Origin: Caballeronia insecticola
Lineage (GTDB): Bacteria; Pseudomonadota; Gammaproteobacteria; Burkholderiales; Burkholderiaceae
DNA: 64,000 nucleotides
NCBI RefSeq assembly: GCF_000402035.1
Contig: NC_021288.1
Coordinates: 310,001-374,000 of the forward strand
Reading direction: 5' to 3'
Numbering within the stretch: the stretch's first letter is position 1; the number at the start of each line of letters is the position of its first letter. Below are positions 7,437 through 15,300 of this stretch, in pieces. A program made the translations under genes and the position numbers. Under the pieces are notes generated by a model. That model saw only the letters and a list, made by a program, of their open reading frames with translations, was not told the DNA's origin and made no database searches.

Positions 7437-8918
7437 ATGGCCGCAACATCGAATGTGAGTGAACCCGGCACGCTGATTCGCTTCGAAGGCATCGGCAAGA
7501 GTTTCGGGCGCGTGCGCGCGCTGGCGGAGATCGATTTTTCGTTTTCGCAGGGCGAATGCGTGGGCATTGCCGGGCACAACGGCGCGGGCAAATCGACCTT
7601 GATGGCCGTGCTCGCGGGCGTGTATCCGCCGACGCAAGGCAGCATCGAGGTCGATGGCAAACCCGCGCCGCATTACGACGCCAACGCCGCGCGCGTGGCG
7701 GGCGTGCGCTGCGTGTTCCAGGAGCTGTCGCTGTGCTCGAACCTGAGCGTCGCGGAGAACATGTGCGTCGTGCATCCGAAGCTGCGCGGACGCGGCTGGC
7801 GCCGGCGCGCGACCGCGTTGATGCGCGAACAGCTCGAAGCCATCTTTCCCGGCAACGGCCTGAAGGGCAACGAACTCGTTTCCGATCTCACGCTTACGCA
7901 GCAGCAGATGGTCGAGATCGCGCGCGGCTTCACCGTGACCGACACGCCCGTGCGTCTCGTGATTCTCGATGAACCGACATCGTCGCTCGACGCCCACACC
8001 GCCGACCAGTTGCTCGCGTTCGTGCGCCGCGCGGCGCAGAGCGGCATTACGTGCGTGCTTATCACGCATATGCTGGGCGAGATCGAGCGCGTGGCGGATC
8101 GCGTGATGGTGATGCGCGACGGCGGCATCGTCGGGGTATTGGCGCGCGAGCAGTCGAGTCGCGAGTCGATCATTCAGGCGATGGGGCAGCATCTCGACGC
8201 CGACGCGACGCCCGGCATCGCGCGCACGCGAGCCGGGCACGATGGCGTGCGGCCGTTCCGCTGGCAGGTCGGCGCGGGACGAAACACGGCTATCGAGGCG
8301 GCGCGCGGCGAGATCGTCGGCTTTGCGGGACTCGCGGGGCAGGGACAGACCGAGGCGCTGCTGTCGATCTACGAAGCGGCGACGGGGCACGGCGCGGGCC
8401 GCGCAAAGGTCGCGTTCGTCGCGGGCGATCGTGGCCGCGACGGCGTGTTCCCCGTCTGGTCGATCGCGCAGAATCTCGACCTGCGCTGGCTATTCGGTGG
8501 CCCGAAACGGCGGCGCGGTCTCGTCGATGCCGTTGCCGCGCGCGAAGTGGCCGAGACATGGCGCGCGCGGATCGGCATTCGCGGCGCATCGATGAACGCG
8601 GGCATTCTCTCGCTGTCGGGCGGGAATCAGCAGAAGGTGCTGTTCGCGCGCGCGTTCGCCTCCGACGCCGATCTCATCCTGATGGACGATCCCACGCGCG
8701 GCGTCGATGTCGGCACCAAACGCGATATCTATCAACTCGTGCACGACGAAGCCGCGAAGGGTCGAACGTTTGTCTGGTACACGACCGAGAACGAGGAACT
8801 GTCGCACTGCGACCGCACTTACGTGTTCCGCTCGGGCGCCGTCACGCGCGTGCTGAGCGCCGACGAATGCACGGAGGAGAACCTGCTCGCAGCCAGTTTC
8901 CAGGAGCAGGCCGCATGA
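7437..8918 (+). CDS. Sugar ABC transporter, tandem ATP-binding protein (RbsA/XylG-like)
   Basis: This 493-residue cytoplasmic ATPase has two nucleotide-binding domains fused, as in RbsA, XylG and MglA. Domain 1 has Walker A GHNGAGKST (46-54), a degenerate signature (LTLTQQQMVEIARG) and Walker B LVILDEPTSSLD. Domain 2 has the usual degenerate Walker A of this class (GLAGQGQTE) but an intact LSGGNQQK signature and LILMDDPTRGVD Walker B. This split (one site degraded in each half) is typical of CUT2 ATPases, so it is not a defect. Its stop overlaps the next start (ATGA at 8915-8918), indicating translational coupling to the first permease. Confidence 0.93.
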   Translation: MAATSNVSEPGTLIRFEGIGKSFGRVRALAEIDFSFSQGECVGIAGHNGAGKSTLMAVLAGVYPPTQGSIEVDGKPAPHYDANAARVAGVRCVFQELSLCSNLSVAENMCVVHPKLRGRGWRRRATALMREQLEAIFPGNGLKGNELVSDLTLTQQQMVEIARGFTVTDTPVRLVILDEPTSSLDAHTADQLLAFVRRAAQSGITCVLITHMLGEIERVADRVMVMRDGGIVGVLAREQSSRESIIQAMGQHLDADATPGIARTRAGHDGVRPFRWQVGAGRNTAIEAARGEIVGFAGLAGQGQTEALLSIYEAATGHGAGRAKVAFVAGDRGRDGVFPVWSIAQNLDLRWLFGGPKRRRGLVDAVAAREVAETWRARIGIRGASMNAGILSLSGGNQQKVLFARAFASDADLILMDDPTRGVDVGTKRDIYQLVHDEAAKGRTFVWYTTENEELSHCDRTYVFRSGAVTRVLSADECTEENLLAASFQEQAA

Positions 8919-9862
8919 CACCCACTTTCACGCCCGCCCGCATACAGGCGCGCTTGCGCAGCATGCTGCCCGCTATTTCGCTCGTGGTGGTGCTGGTGCC
9001 GATTCTCGTCATGCAGCCCGCGGTGATGAGCTATTTCGGTTCGAATCTGCTGCTCAATCTTGCCGTGCCGATCGTCCTCGCCACGCTGGCGCAGCTCGCG
9101 ATCATCACGGTGAACGATCTCGATCTGTCGATCGGGCCGTTCGTGAGTCTCGTCGCGTGCATCGGTGCGACGCTGCTCGTGAAGCAACCGTGGCTCGGTG
9201 CGCTCGCGCTCGCCGGGTGCGTGCTCGCGTATGCCGCGGTCGGCGCGCTGATCGAGTTGCGGCAGATTCCGTCGATCGTCGTGACGCTCGGGCTTTCGTT
9301 CGTGTGGAGCGGCCTCGCGATCGTGCTGCTGCCGTCGCCGGGCGGCACGAGTCCCGCATGGCTCGGCGCCGCGATGAGCTATCAGACGCCTTTCGTCGCC
9401 GCACCGATCGTGTGGTCGGTGCTGATCGCCATCGTCGGACATCTGTTGCTGATGCGCTCGTCGGCGGGCGTGCGCACGCGCGGCGCGGGCGGCAATCCGC
9501 GCGCGATGCGCCGCTTCGGCTGGTCGCTCGTGCGCAGCAAGGCGACGCTCTATGGCGTAGCGGGCGTGTTCGGCGTGCTGTCCGGCCTGTCGCTGCTCGG
9601 CCTCACGACATCCGCGGACGCCAACCTCGCGCTGCGCTACACGCTGCTGTCCATCGCGGCCGTGATCCTCGGCGGCGGCGAGTTCATCGGCGGGCGCGTA
9701 TCGGTGATCGGCGCGGTGCTGGGCGCGATCACGCTGACGCTCGCTGCGTCGTTTCTCGCGTTCCTCAATATTTCGGCGGACTGGCAGGTCGGCATGCAGG
9801 GCGCGATTCTGATCGTGGTGCTGTCGCTGCGCGTGTTGCTGCAACGCGGAGAGCGGCGATGA
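8915..9862 (+). CDS. Sugar ABC transporter permease 1 (CUT2)
   Basis: This 315-residue inner-membrane protein belongs to the RbsC/BPD_transp_2 family. It has 8-10 hydrophobic helices, the NDLDLSIGPFVSLVA segment that corresponds to the conserved EIDLSVG motif, a central R-G-A-G-GNPRAMRRFGW cytoplasmic loop (ATPase contact) and a late ILGGGEFIGGRVSVIGA motif. The start overlaps the ATPase stop by four bases, and its own stop overlaps the next start (ATGA at 9859-9862). Two different permeases here imply a heterodimeric channel, whereas many CUT2 systems use a homodimer. Confidence 0.9.
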   Translation: MTPTFTPARIQARLRSMLPAISLVVVLVPILVMQPAVMSYFGSNLLLNLAVPIVLATLAQLAIITVNDLDLSIGPFVSLVACIGATLLVKQPWLGALALAGCVLAYAAVGALIELRQIPSIVVTLGLSFVWSGLAIVLLPSPGGTSPAWLGAAMSYQTPFVAAPIVWSVLIAIVGHLLLMRSSAGVRTRGAGGNPRAMRRFGWSLVRSKATLYGVAGVFGVLSGLSLLGLTTSADANLALRYTLLSIAAVILGGGEFIGGRVSVIGAVLGAITLTLAASFLAFLNISADWQVGMQGAILIVVLSLRVLLQRGERR

Positions 9863-10845
9863 ATCAGCGGACTTCCAGCGAGCGCATCGCCGACGAAGCG
9901 AGCCTGTGGACGCGGCTCAGAAGCATGCAGGCGCCGTGGGCGTGGTCGTTCGCGGGCGCCGTGCTCGTGTGGCTCGCGATCGTCGTGCTCTTCGGTTTCG
10001 GGATCGCGAGCAACGTCGCGCAGACGGCGCTGACCTACGGCGTGTTCATGGTGCTCGTCGGGCTCGGACAGATGCTCGTCATCACGTCGGGTGTCGGCAA
10101 CATCGACTTGTCCGTGCCATCGACGATCGCGCTCGCGGGTGTCGTCGGCATGCACGTCATGCAGGCGCAGAACGGACTGATTGCGCTCGGCATCGCGGCG
10201 GCGCTCGGCGTGGGCGCGGTCGTCGGACTGGCGAATTACGCGCTGATCCGCCTGTTGCGCATTCCGCCGATCATCGCGACGTTGTCTTCGAGCTTCATCA
10301 TTCAGTCGGTCGCGATCACACAAGGGCGCGGGCTTCCGCCGCCGCCGCCCGCGCTCGGCGCGTTCGCAACGGGCCGCGTGCTGAACGTACCGTATATCGC
10401 GCTGGTGGCGCTCGTATTGTCGCTGGCGCTCGCGGTGCTGCTGCATCGCGCGGTGTATGGGCGCAGGCTTTCGGCGATCGGCCAGAACGCGCGCGCGGCG
10501 TGGCTCGCGGGCGTCGATGTGCATCGCACGCGCTGCCTCGCTTACGTGCTTTCGTCGATGATCGCGGCGCTCACCGCGCTGCTGCTCGCGGCCGTGTCGG
10601 GCGGCGCGTCGCTCGATATGGGCGTCGAGTACATGCTGATCTCGATTGCCGTCGTCGTGATCGGCGGCACGCTCGTGACGGGCGGCAAGGCGACCATCAC
10701 GGGCGTGTGGGGCGCCTCGATGTTCCTGTTTCTGACCAACGCCGTGCTCAATGCAGTGGGCGCGGATGCGGGCGTGCGCTCCATCGTGTATGGCGTGCTC
10801 ATCATCGCGGTCACCGTGGCGGCCGGCGGCAAGACGCCGCGCTGA
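9859..10845 (+). CDS. Sugar ABC transporter permease 2 (CUT2)
   Basis: This 328-residue membrane protein of the same RbsC-like family as permease 1 has NIDLSVPSTIALAG in the position of the DLSVG motif, GQNARAAWLAGVDVHRTR in the cytoplasmic coupling loop, and VVIGGTLVTGGKATITG near the end. It is more divergent in the DLSVG region (Pro replacing Gly). It likely pairs with permease 1 as the second half of the channel. The lactonase gene follows after 42 bp. Confidence 0.9.
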   Translation: MNQRTSSERIADEASLWTRLRSMQAPWAWSFAGAVLVWLAIVVLFGFGIASNVAQTALTYGVFMVLVGLGQMLVITSGVGNIDLSVPSTIALAGVVGMHVMQAQNGLIALGIAAALGVGAVVGLANYALIRLLRIPPIIATLSSSFIIQSVAITQGRGLPPPPPALGAFATGRVLNVPYIALVALVLSLALAVLLHRAVYGRRLSAIGQNARAAWLAGVDVHRTRCLAYVLSSMIAALTALLLAAVSGGASLDMGVEYMLISIAVVVIGGTLVTGGKATITGVWGASMFLFLTNAVLNAVGADAGVRSIVYGVLIIAVTVAAGGKTPR

Positions 10846-10887
10846 TGCACCGCACATCAACCTGTCATCACATAAGGACGAGGAGAC

Positions 10888-11796
10888 ATGAAGTCCAGCG
10901 ATTTCGAAGTGCACGATGCGCGTTTCAGGCTCTTGCTGCAGCCGAACGCCTTCCTGACGAAGCTGACCGGCGAATGCCTGTGGGCCGAAGGGCCGGTGTA
11001 TTTTCCGGCGGCCGATCTGCTCATCTGGAGCGACATTCCGAATAACCGCATGTTGCGCTGGGCGCCGGGCATGGGTGTCGGCGTGTACCGCGCGCCATCG
11101 AACTACAGCAACGGCAACACGCGCGACCGCGAAGGGCGGCTCGTCAGTTGCGAGCACGGCGCGCGGCGCGTCACGCGCACCGAGCACGATGGCAGCATCA
11201 CCGTGATTGCGTCGCACTTCGAAGGCAAGCGGCTCAATTCGCCCAACGATGTGATCGTGGATTCGAAGGGCACGATCTGGTTCACCGATCCCGACTACGG
11301 CATTCTGAGCGACTACGAAGGTTATCGCGCCGACAGCGAGATCGGACGCTGCAACGTCTATCGCGTGGCCGCGGACAGCGAGCACGTGCAACTCGTCAGC
11401 GACGACTTCGTCAAGCCCAACGGGCTCGCATTTTCGCCGGACGAATCGCGCCTCTATATCGCGGATTCCGCCGCATCGCACGACGAGAATGCACCGCGTC
11501 ACATTCGCGTTTTCGATGTCACGAGCGACGGCGCGTTGCGCAACGGCCGCGTGTTCATCGCGATGCAAAGCGGCGTCCCCGACGGCCTGCGCACGGACGA
11601 ACAAGGCAATGTGTGGACGAGCGCCGAGGACGGCGTGCATTGCTACGCACCGGACGGAACGCTGCTCGGCAAGATCCTCATACCCGAGGTGGTGGCGAAT
11701 CTGACCTTCGGCGGCTTCAACAGAAACCGCCTGTTCATTGCCGCGACGTCATCCATCTATTCGCTGCATGTGGGCGTGAGAGGCGCGGGGCGCTGA
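10888..11796 (+). CDS. SMP-30/gluconolactonase family lactonase
   Basis: This 302-residue protein is a six-bladed propeller of the SMP-30/GNL/LRE family. The metal-site residues are visible: Glu in ECLWAEGPVYF, Asn in LNSPNDVIVD and Asp in the GVPDGLRTDEQGN strand. It lacks a signal peptide and should act in the cytosol, opening an aldonolactone formed by a sugar dehydrogenase. No dehydrogenase is in this operon. It lies between the permease and second binding-protein genes, so it probably handles a derivative of the imported sugar. A same-subfamily paralogue sits at 60729, sharing the IPNNRM, SNY.NGNTRDR.GRLV and RRVTRTE.DG segments. Confidence 0.87.
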   Translation: MKSSDFEVHDARFRLLLQPNAFLTKLTGECLWAEGPVYFPAADLLIWSDIPNNRMLRWAPGMGVGVYRAPSNYSNGNTRDREGRLVSCEHGARRVTRTEHDGSITVIASHFEGKRLNSPNDVIVDSKGTIWFTDPDYGILSDYEGYRADSEIGRCNVYRVAADSEHVQLVSDDFVKPNGLAFSPDESRLYIADSAASHDENAPRHIRVFDVTSDGALRNGRVFIAMQSGVPDGLRTDEQGNVWTSAEDGVHCYAPDGTLLGKILIPEVVANLTFGGFNRNRLFIAATSSIYSLHVGVRGAGR

Positions 11797-11823
11797 GATA
11801 CCCGATAAATCAGGAGACAACTC

Positions 11824-12855
11824 ATGCATACACGCAAGCTGGTTTTATCGTTGACGATGATCGCGCTGTCAGCCGCAGCATCGACCTCGGCATTGGCGCA
11901 GGTCGCGACGGGCGACACGTCCTCGCTCAAGATCGCGCTGTCGAACAATTATGCGGGCAATAGCTGGCGTCAGCAGATGCTCAAGAGCTGGTCCAATGTC
12001 GCCGATCCCGCGGTCAAGCAGAAGGTTGTCGCGGCGGCGCCGAGCTTCACGACCGCCGAGAGTCAGGCGACCGAACAGGTCCAGCAGATTCAGAACCTGA
12101 TCCTGCAAGGCTACAAGGCCATCGCGGTGGATGCGGTGTCGCCCACCGCGCTCAATGGCGTGATCAAGCAGGCGTGCGGCGCGGGCGTGACGGTCGTGTC
12201 GTTCGACGGCATCGCGACGGAGCCGTGTGCGTATCGCATCGCCGTGGATTTTCAGGGCATGGGCCGCATGCAGGTCGATTATCTGGCCAAACGTCTCAAC
12301 GGCAAGGGCAACCTGCTCGAGATTCGCGGACTGGCGGGCGTCTCCGTGGATGACGAGATTCATCAGGGCATCGTCGACGAACTGAAGAAATATCCGGGCA
12401 TGAAGATCGTCGGTTCCGTGCATGGCGACTGGACCCAGACGGTCGCGCAGAAACAGGTCGCGGGCATTCTGCCGACGCTGCCGCAGATCGACGGCGTCGT
12501 CACGCAGGGCGGCGACGGTTTCGGCGCGGCTCAGGCCATCAAGGCGGCCGGACGGCCCACGCCGATCATCATTCTCGGCAACCGGCAGGAAGAGCTTGCA
12601 TGGTGGGCCGAGCAGAAAAAGACCGGCTACGAAACGATGTCGGTGACCATTCCGCCGGGCGCGTCGTCGTTTGCCTTCTGGGTCACGCAGCAGATACTGG
12701 CGGGCAAGAAGGTGCCGCATGACATCCGCATGCCGGTGCTCGAAGTCAAGCCGCAGGAACTCGACGCCGTGCTCGCGAAGACGCCGACCGGCGCGCTCGC
12801 GAACAAGGAATACACGCGTGAGGAAACGGTCGCGGTCGTCGACGGGAAGAAGTAA
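11824..12855 (+). CDS. CUT2-type sugar ABC transporter, periplasmic binding protein 2
   Basis: This 343-residue paralogue of the protein at 6363 has a signal peptide ending near ALAQ (residue 26) followed by the same VATGDT...KIALSN start and the shared SPTALNG and GDWTQ.VAQK segments. RBS AGGAG precedes ATG 11824 by a few bases. Variable positions cluster around the ligand-facing loops (for example EPCAYRIAVDFQGMG versus EPCAYRVNFDFKGWA), so the two proteins may bind different but related ligands and share one permease complex. This follows from the single set of membrane genes in the operon and is not shown directly. Confidence 0.9.
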   Translation: MHTRKLVLSLTMIALSAAASTSALAQVATGDTSSLKIALSNNYAGNSWRQQMLKSWSNVADPAVKQKVVAAAPSFTTAESQATEQVQQIQNLILQGYKAIAVDAVSPTALNGVIKQACGAGVTVVSFDGIATEPCAYRIAVDFQGMGRMQVDYLAKRLNGKGNLLEIRGLAGVSVDDEIHQGIVDELKKYPGMKIVGSVHGDWTQTVAQKQVAGILPTLPQIDGVVTQGGDGFGAAQAIKAAGRPTPIIILGNRQEELAWWAEQKKTGYETMSVTIPPGASSFAFWVTQQILAGKKVPHDIRMPVLEVKPQELDAVLAKTPTGALANKEYTREETVAVVDGKK

Positions 12856-12919
12856 CGACTGCGACCCGGTGGCGCGGCCTTTGCTACGACGAGAGGTCAT
12901 CTTTCACAGGAGATCGATC

Positions 12920-13183
12920 ATGACGATCCACAAGAACCTCTCGATGGTCATGCTGACGGCCGCGCTGCTCGCCAGTCGCGCGGCGCTCGCCGACGCACCG
13001 GGCGCTGACTGGATCACGAATCAGCAGGCCATACAGAAGCTCACCGAACAGGGCTACGCCAACGCCTACCTGAAGGCCGACGACGGTCACTGGGAAGGCG
13101 AGGCGACGAAAAACGGCCATATCTACGAGTTGCATGTCGATCCGCATTCGGGCGCGATCACGAAGAGCGAACGCAAGCACTGA
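12920..13183 (+). CDS. Exported PepSY-domain small protein
   Basis: This 87-residue protein has a clear signal peptide (cleavage near ALADA, residue 25) followed by a single PepSY domain: the QQAIQKLTEQGY helix and GHIYELHVDPHSGAITK strands. PepSY proteins are periplasmic, often inhibitory or sensory modules. AGGAG at 12908-12912 fixes the ATG start. It is 64 bp after the binding-protein gene and could belong to the operon or stand alone. No metal site or catalytic residue is apparent. Confidence 0.8.
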   Translation: MTIHKNLSMVMLTAALLASRAALADAPGADWITNQQAIQKLTEQGYANAYLKADDGHWEGEATKNGHIYELHVDPHSGAITKSERKH

Positions 13184-13321
13184 GCTGACCGCGCCGGTTT
13201 GCTCCGTGCATACCATCGGATACTGGAAATTCGGGTCGAGATGAACAAACATTGAGAAGCGATCTGTCGCCAGACACGAGAACACATTCGACGATTCGGG
13301 CAGGCTCAACGGAGCGATACG

Positions 13322-14260
13322 GTGTTCGCAGCGATTCTCAATGGCCTTTTGCCGGTCGCTTTCGTCATCTTCCTCGGGTGGATGTCGGCACGAATCAAAT
13401 GGCTCAAGCACGAGGACGCTAAAGTCCTGGCGACGCTCGTCATCAAATTCGCACTGCCGTTCGCGCTGTTTTCAGGCGCGGTCAGAACGTCGCCCGACAA
13501 GTTGCAGCACGCCGGCTTTGCGTTGACGCTGGCGCTGGGACTGATGGGAACGTACTTCATTGCGCTGTGCATCGGGCGCTTCGTCTTCAGGCATGATCTG
13601 CGCACGTCCACGATACAGGCGCTGGTCTGCGCGTTCCCGGACATGGCCTATTTCGGCGCGCCGATTTTGTCGGCCTTGTTCGGCCCCGAAGGATTTCTTG
13701 CCGTGCTGGTCGGCAACCTCATTACCAGCATCGTGATGCTGCCGCTCACGATCGTCCTGACCGAGAACACGGAGCACAGAAAGCCGAACGACACGGCTTT
13801 TTTGCTTTTTCTCCGAAGCATAGGCGGCGCGATCTCGAATCCGATGGTATGGCTGCCGGTACTCGGCATTGTCATCAGCATGGCGCGCGTGCCGATACCC
13901 GGCCCGGCGCTCAGGTCCGTCGATCTCATTGGCACGGCCGCAGGCGGCACTTCGCTGTTCGCGCTGGGCCTCATGCTCTACGGCGAACCTTTCCTGATCA
14001 ACCGCGATGTTCTGACAAACCTTCTGCTCAAAAACTTCGGCCAGCCTTTGCTTATGTTTCTGGGCGCGGCGATGTTCGGACTCTCGGGTTCCATGGCGCA
14101 TCAGACGATCGTGACCGGCGCCGTTCCGACCGCCACCGCCGCGGCGATGTTTGCCCTGCGCACTCAGACGTACACGGCGAATGCCACCGCGACGATTCTC
14201 ATCAGCACCTTGCTCGGGATCGTGACGGAGGCTTTGCTGATCGCGGCGATGTTTCACTAA
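13322..14260 (+). CDS. AEC family transporter (auxin efflux carrier/malonate-type permease)
   Basis: This 312-residue inner-membrane protein has about ten helices in two inverted five-helix halves. AEC features include FVIFLGWMSARIKW in TM1, FALPFALFSGAVR in TM2, CAFPDMAYFGAPIL and a late QTIVTGAVPTATAAAMFA helix. Bacterial members carry malonate, malate or similar carboxylates. The start codon is GTG 13322 with GGAGCG upstream. It is flanked by unrelated genes, so no substrate is inferred. Confidence 0.87.
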   Translation: MFAAILNGLLPVAFVIFLGWMSARIKWLKHEDAKVLATLVIKFALPFALFSGAVRTSPDKLQHAGFALTLALGLMGTYFIALCIGRFVFRHDLRTSTIQALVCAFPDMAYFGAPILSALFGPEGFLAVLVGNLITSIVMLPLTIVLTENTEHRKPNDTAFLLFLRSIGGAISNPMVWLPVLGIVISMARVPIPGPALRSVDLIGTAAGGTSLFALGLMLYGEPFLINRDVLTNLLLKNFGQPLLMFLGAAMFGLSGSMAHQTIVTGAVPTATAAAMFALRTQTYTANATATILISTLLGIVTEALLIAAMFH

Positions 14261-14522
14261 CGCGCGAGAAGCCCGCGCTAACCGCTCGGCAATTGCCTTT
14301 GCGAGCCGTCCGGCACAACGTCGATGTAACGCTCGAAGCCATGCCACAGGCGACGTGCTTTTTCAGCCCGTCATGGCCACGAAGATGGGGGCTGTTGGGT
14401 CGTCCGGTAGGTCGTAATCGCGATGTCGTCTCGATCGCGTACGCCGGTTGAACGCGAATAGCGCAGAATAGATGTTTTCAGCGCCGTTAAACACGCGTGA
14501 CCACCTTGCCGCAGAGCGATCC

Positions 14523-15167
14523 ATGAAGAAAGGAAAGACCAAACTGACCCGTCACGATGCCGAACGGCTCTTCGAAGGGCTGCCCGCCTCCAGCGCGAGA
14601 GTGTCGAGCCGGCCCGAGAACCCGTTCGGAGACGACGCGCCGCAAGTTGCGCGACGAGTCGACGACGAAGCGAAACTCTGGAAAGACAACCTCATCACGC
14701 TGCCGCTTGCGATCGAGTTGCCTGCCGGTTACGAATCGTTGCCGCGTCTGCGCGAGGCGATGGTGCGGGCCTGGCGCGTGAAATGGATCAGGGAAACCAC
14801 AAACGAGGTCGTCACCGACTTTCCCGAAGGCTGGTGTGCGGTTCGTCCGGAAAGCGGGCCTATCGAGTTGCGCGATCCGTCCGGCGTGGTTCGCGCCGTG
14901 TACGGATGGGCCAAAGATGCCGAACTCAGGATTCTGCCGCGCTATCTGGTCGAGTCCCAGTCGAACAGTACGAGCGGCTTAGGCAGCTTGCTCGTGCGCG
15001 ATCGCGGTAACGGCCAGATCCTCGAACGATCGTCGAACTGGTCCGCTAAAACCGGTGTCAACCATCCGGACTGGACGCGGCTCTCGACGTGGCTCGGCGC
15101 GCGCTATCCGCAGCACCGCGATCCGCTGCGGTACTGGGAGGATTGCGAGGCCAACATGCGGGACTGA
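14523..15167 (+). CDS. Hypothetical protein
   Basis: I do not recognise this 214-residue protein. It begins with a Lys-rich segment (MKKGKTKLTRHDAERLFEGLP) and is soluble, with a Trp-rich middle (WRVKWIRETTNE, EGWCAVRPESG) and a run RDPSGVVRAVYGWAKDAELRILPRY resembling a beta-rich domain. No signal peptide or membrane segment is visible. An in-frame ATG at 14472 would add 17 residues, and neither start has a strong ribosome binding site. Codon use fits the neighbours. It is 133 bp upstream of the YdeP-like gene and might be cotranscribed. Confidence 0.6.
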   Translation: MKKGKTKLTRHDAERLFEGLPASSARVSSRPENPFGDDAPQVARRVDDEAKLWKDNLITLPLAIELPAGYESLPRLREAMVRAWRVKWIRETTNEVVTDFPEGWCAVRPESGPIELRDPSGVVRAVYGWAKDAELRILPRYLVESQSNSTSGLGSLLVRDRGNGQILERSSNWSAKTGVNHPDWTRLSTWLGARYPQHRDPLRYWEDCEANMRD

Positions 15168-15300
15168 AGCTTTTCCGGGCACGCGTTCCGGAACGAAACT
15201 TCGTCGCCTTCGGGCATCGCGGGTTGCTCTCGAACCGTGCGACGCGAATACCCCATGGAATACGCCTTGCTGTGATTGCTCGACTACAGGAGCAATCAAT

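Noticed and set aside
7437..8918. Degenerate motifs in the tandem sugar ATPase as a sign of pseudogenisation
   Set aside because: One degraded site per half is the normal state of CUT2 ATPases and the frame is intact with coupled neighbours.
9637..11640. A 667-codon antisense frame opposite the sugar permease and lactonase genes
   Set aside because: High GC gives long antisense frames. The composition is Arg/His/Asp-rich and no family pattern is visible, whereas the sense frames are well-supported genes.
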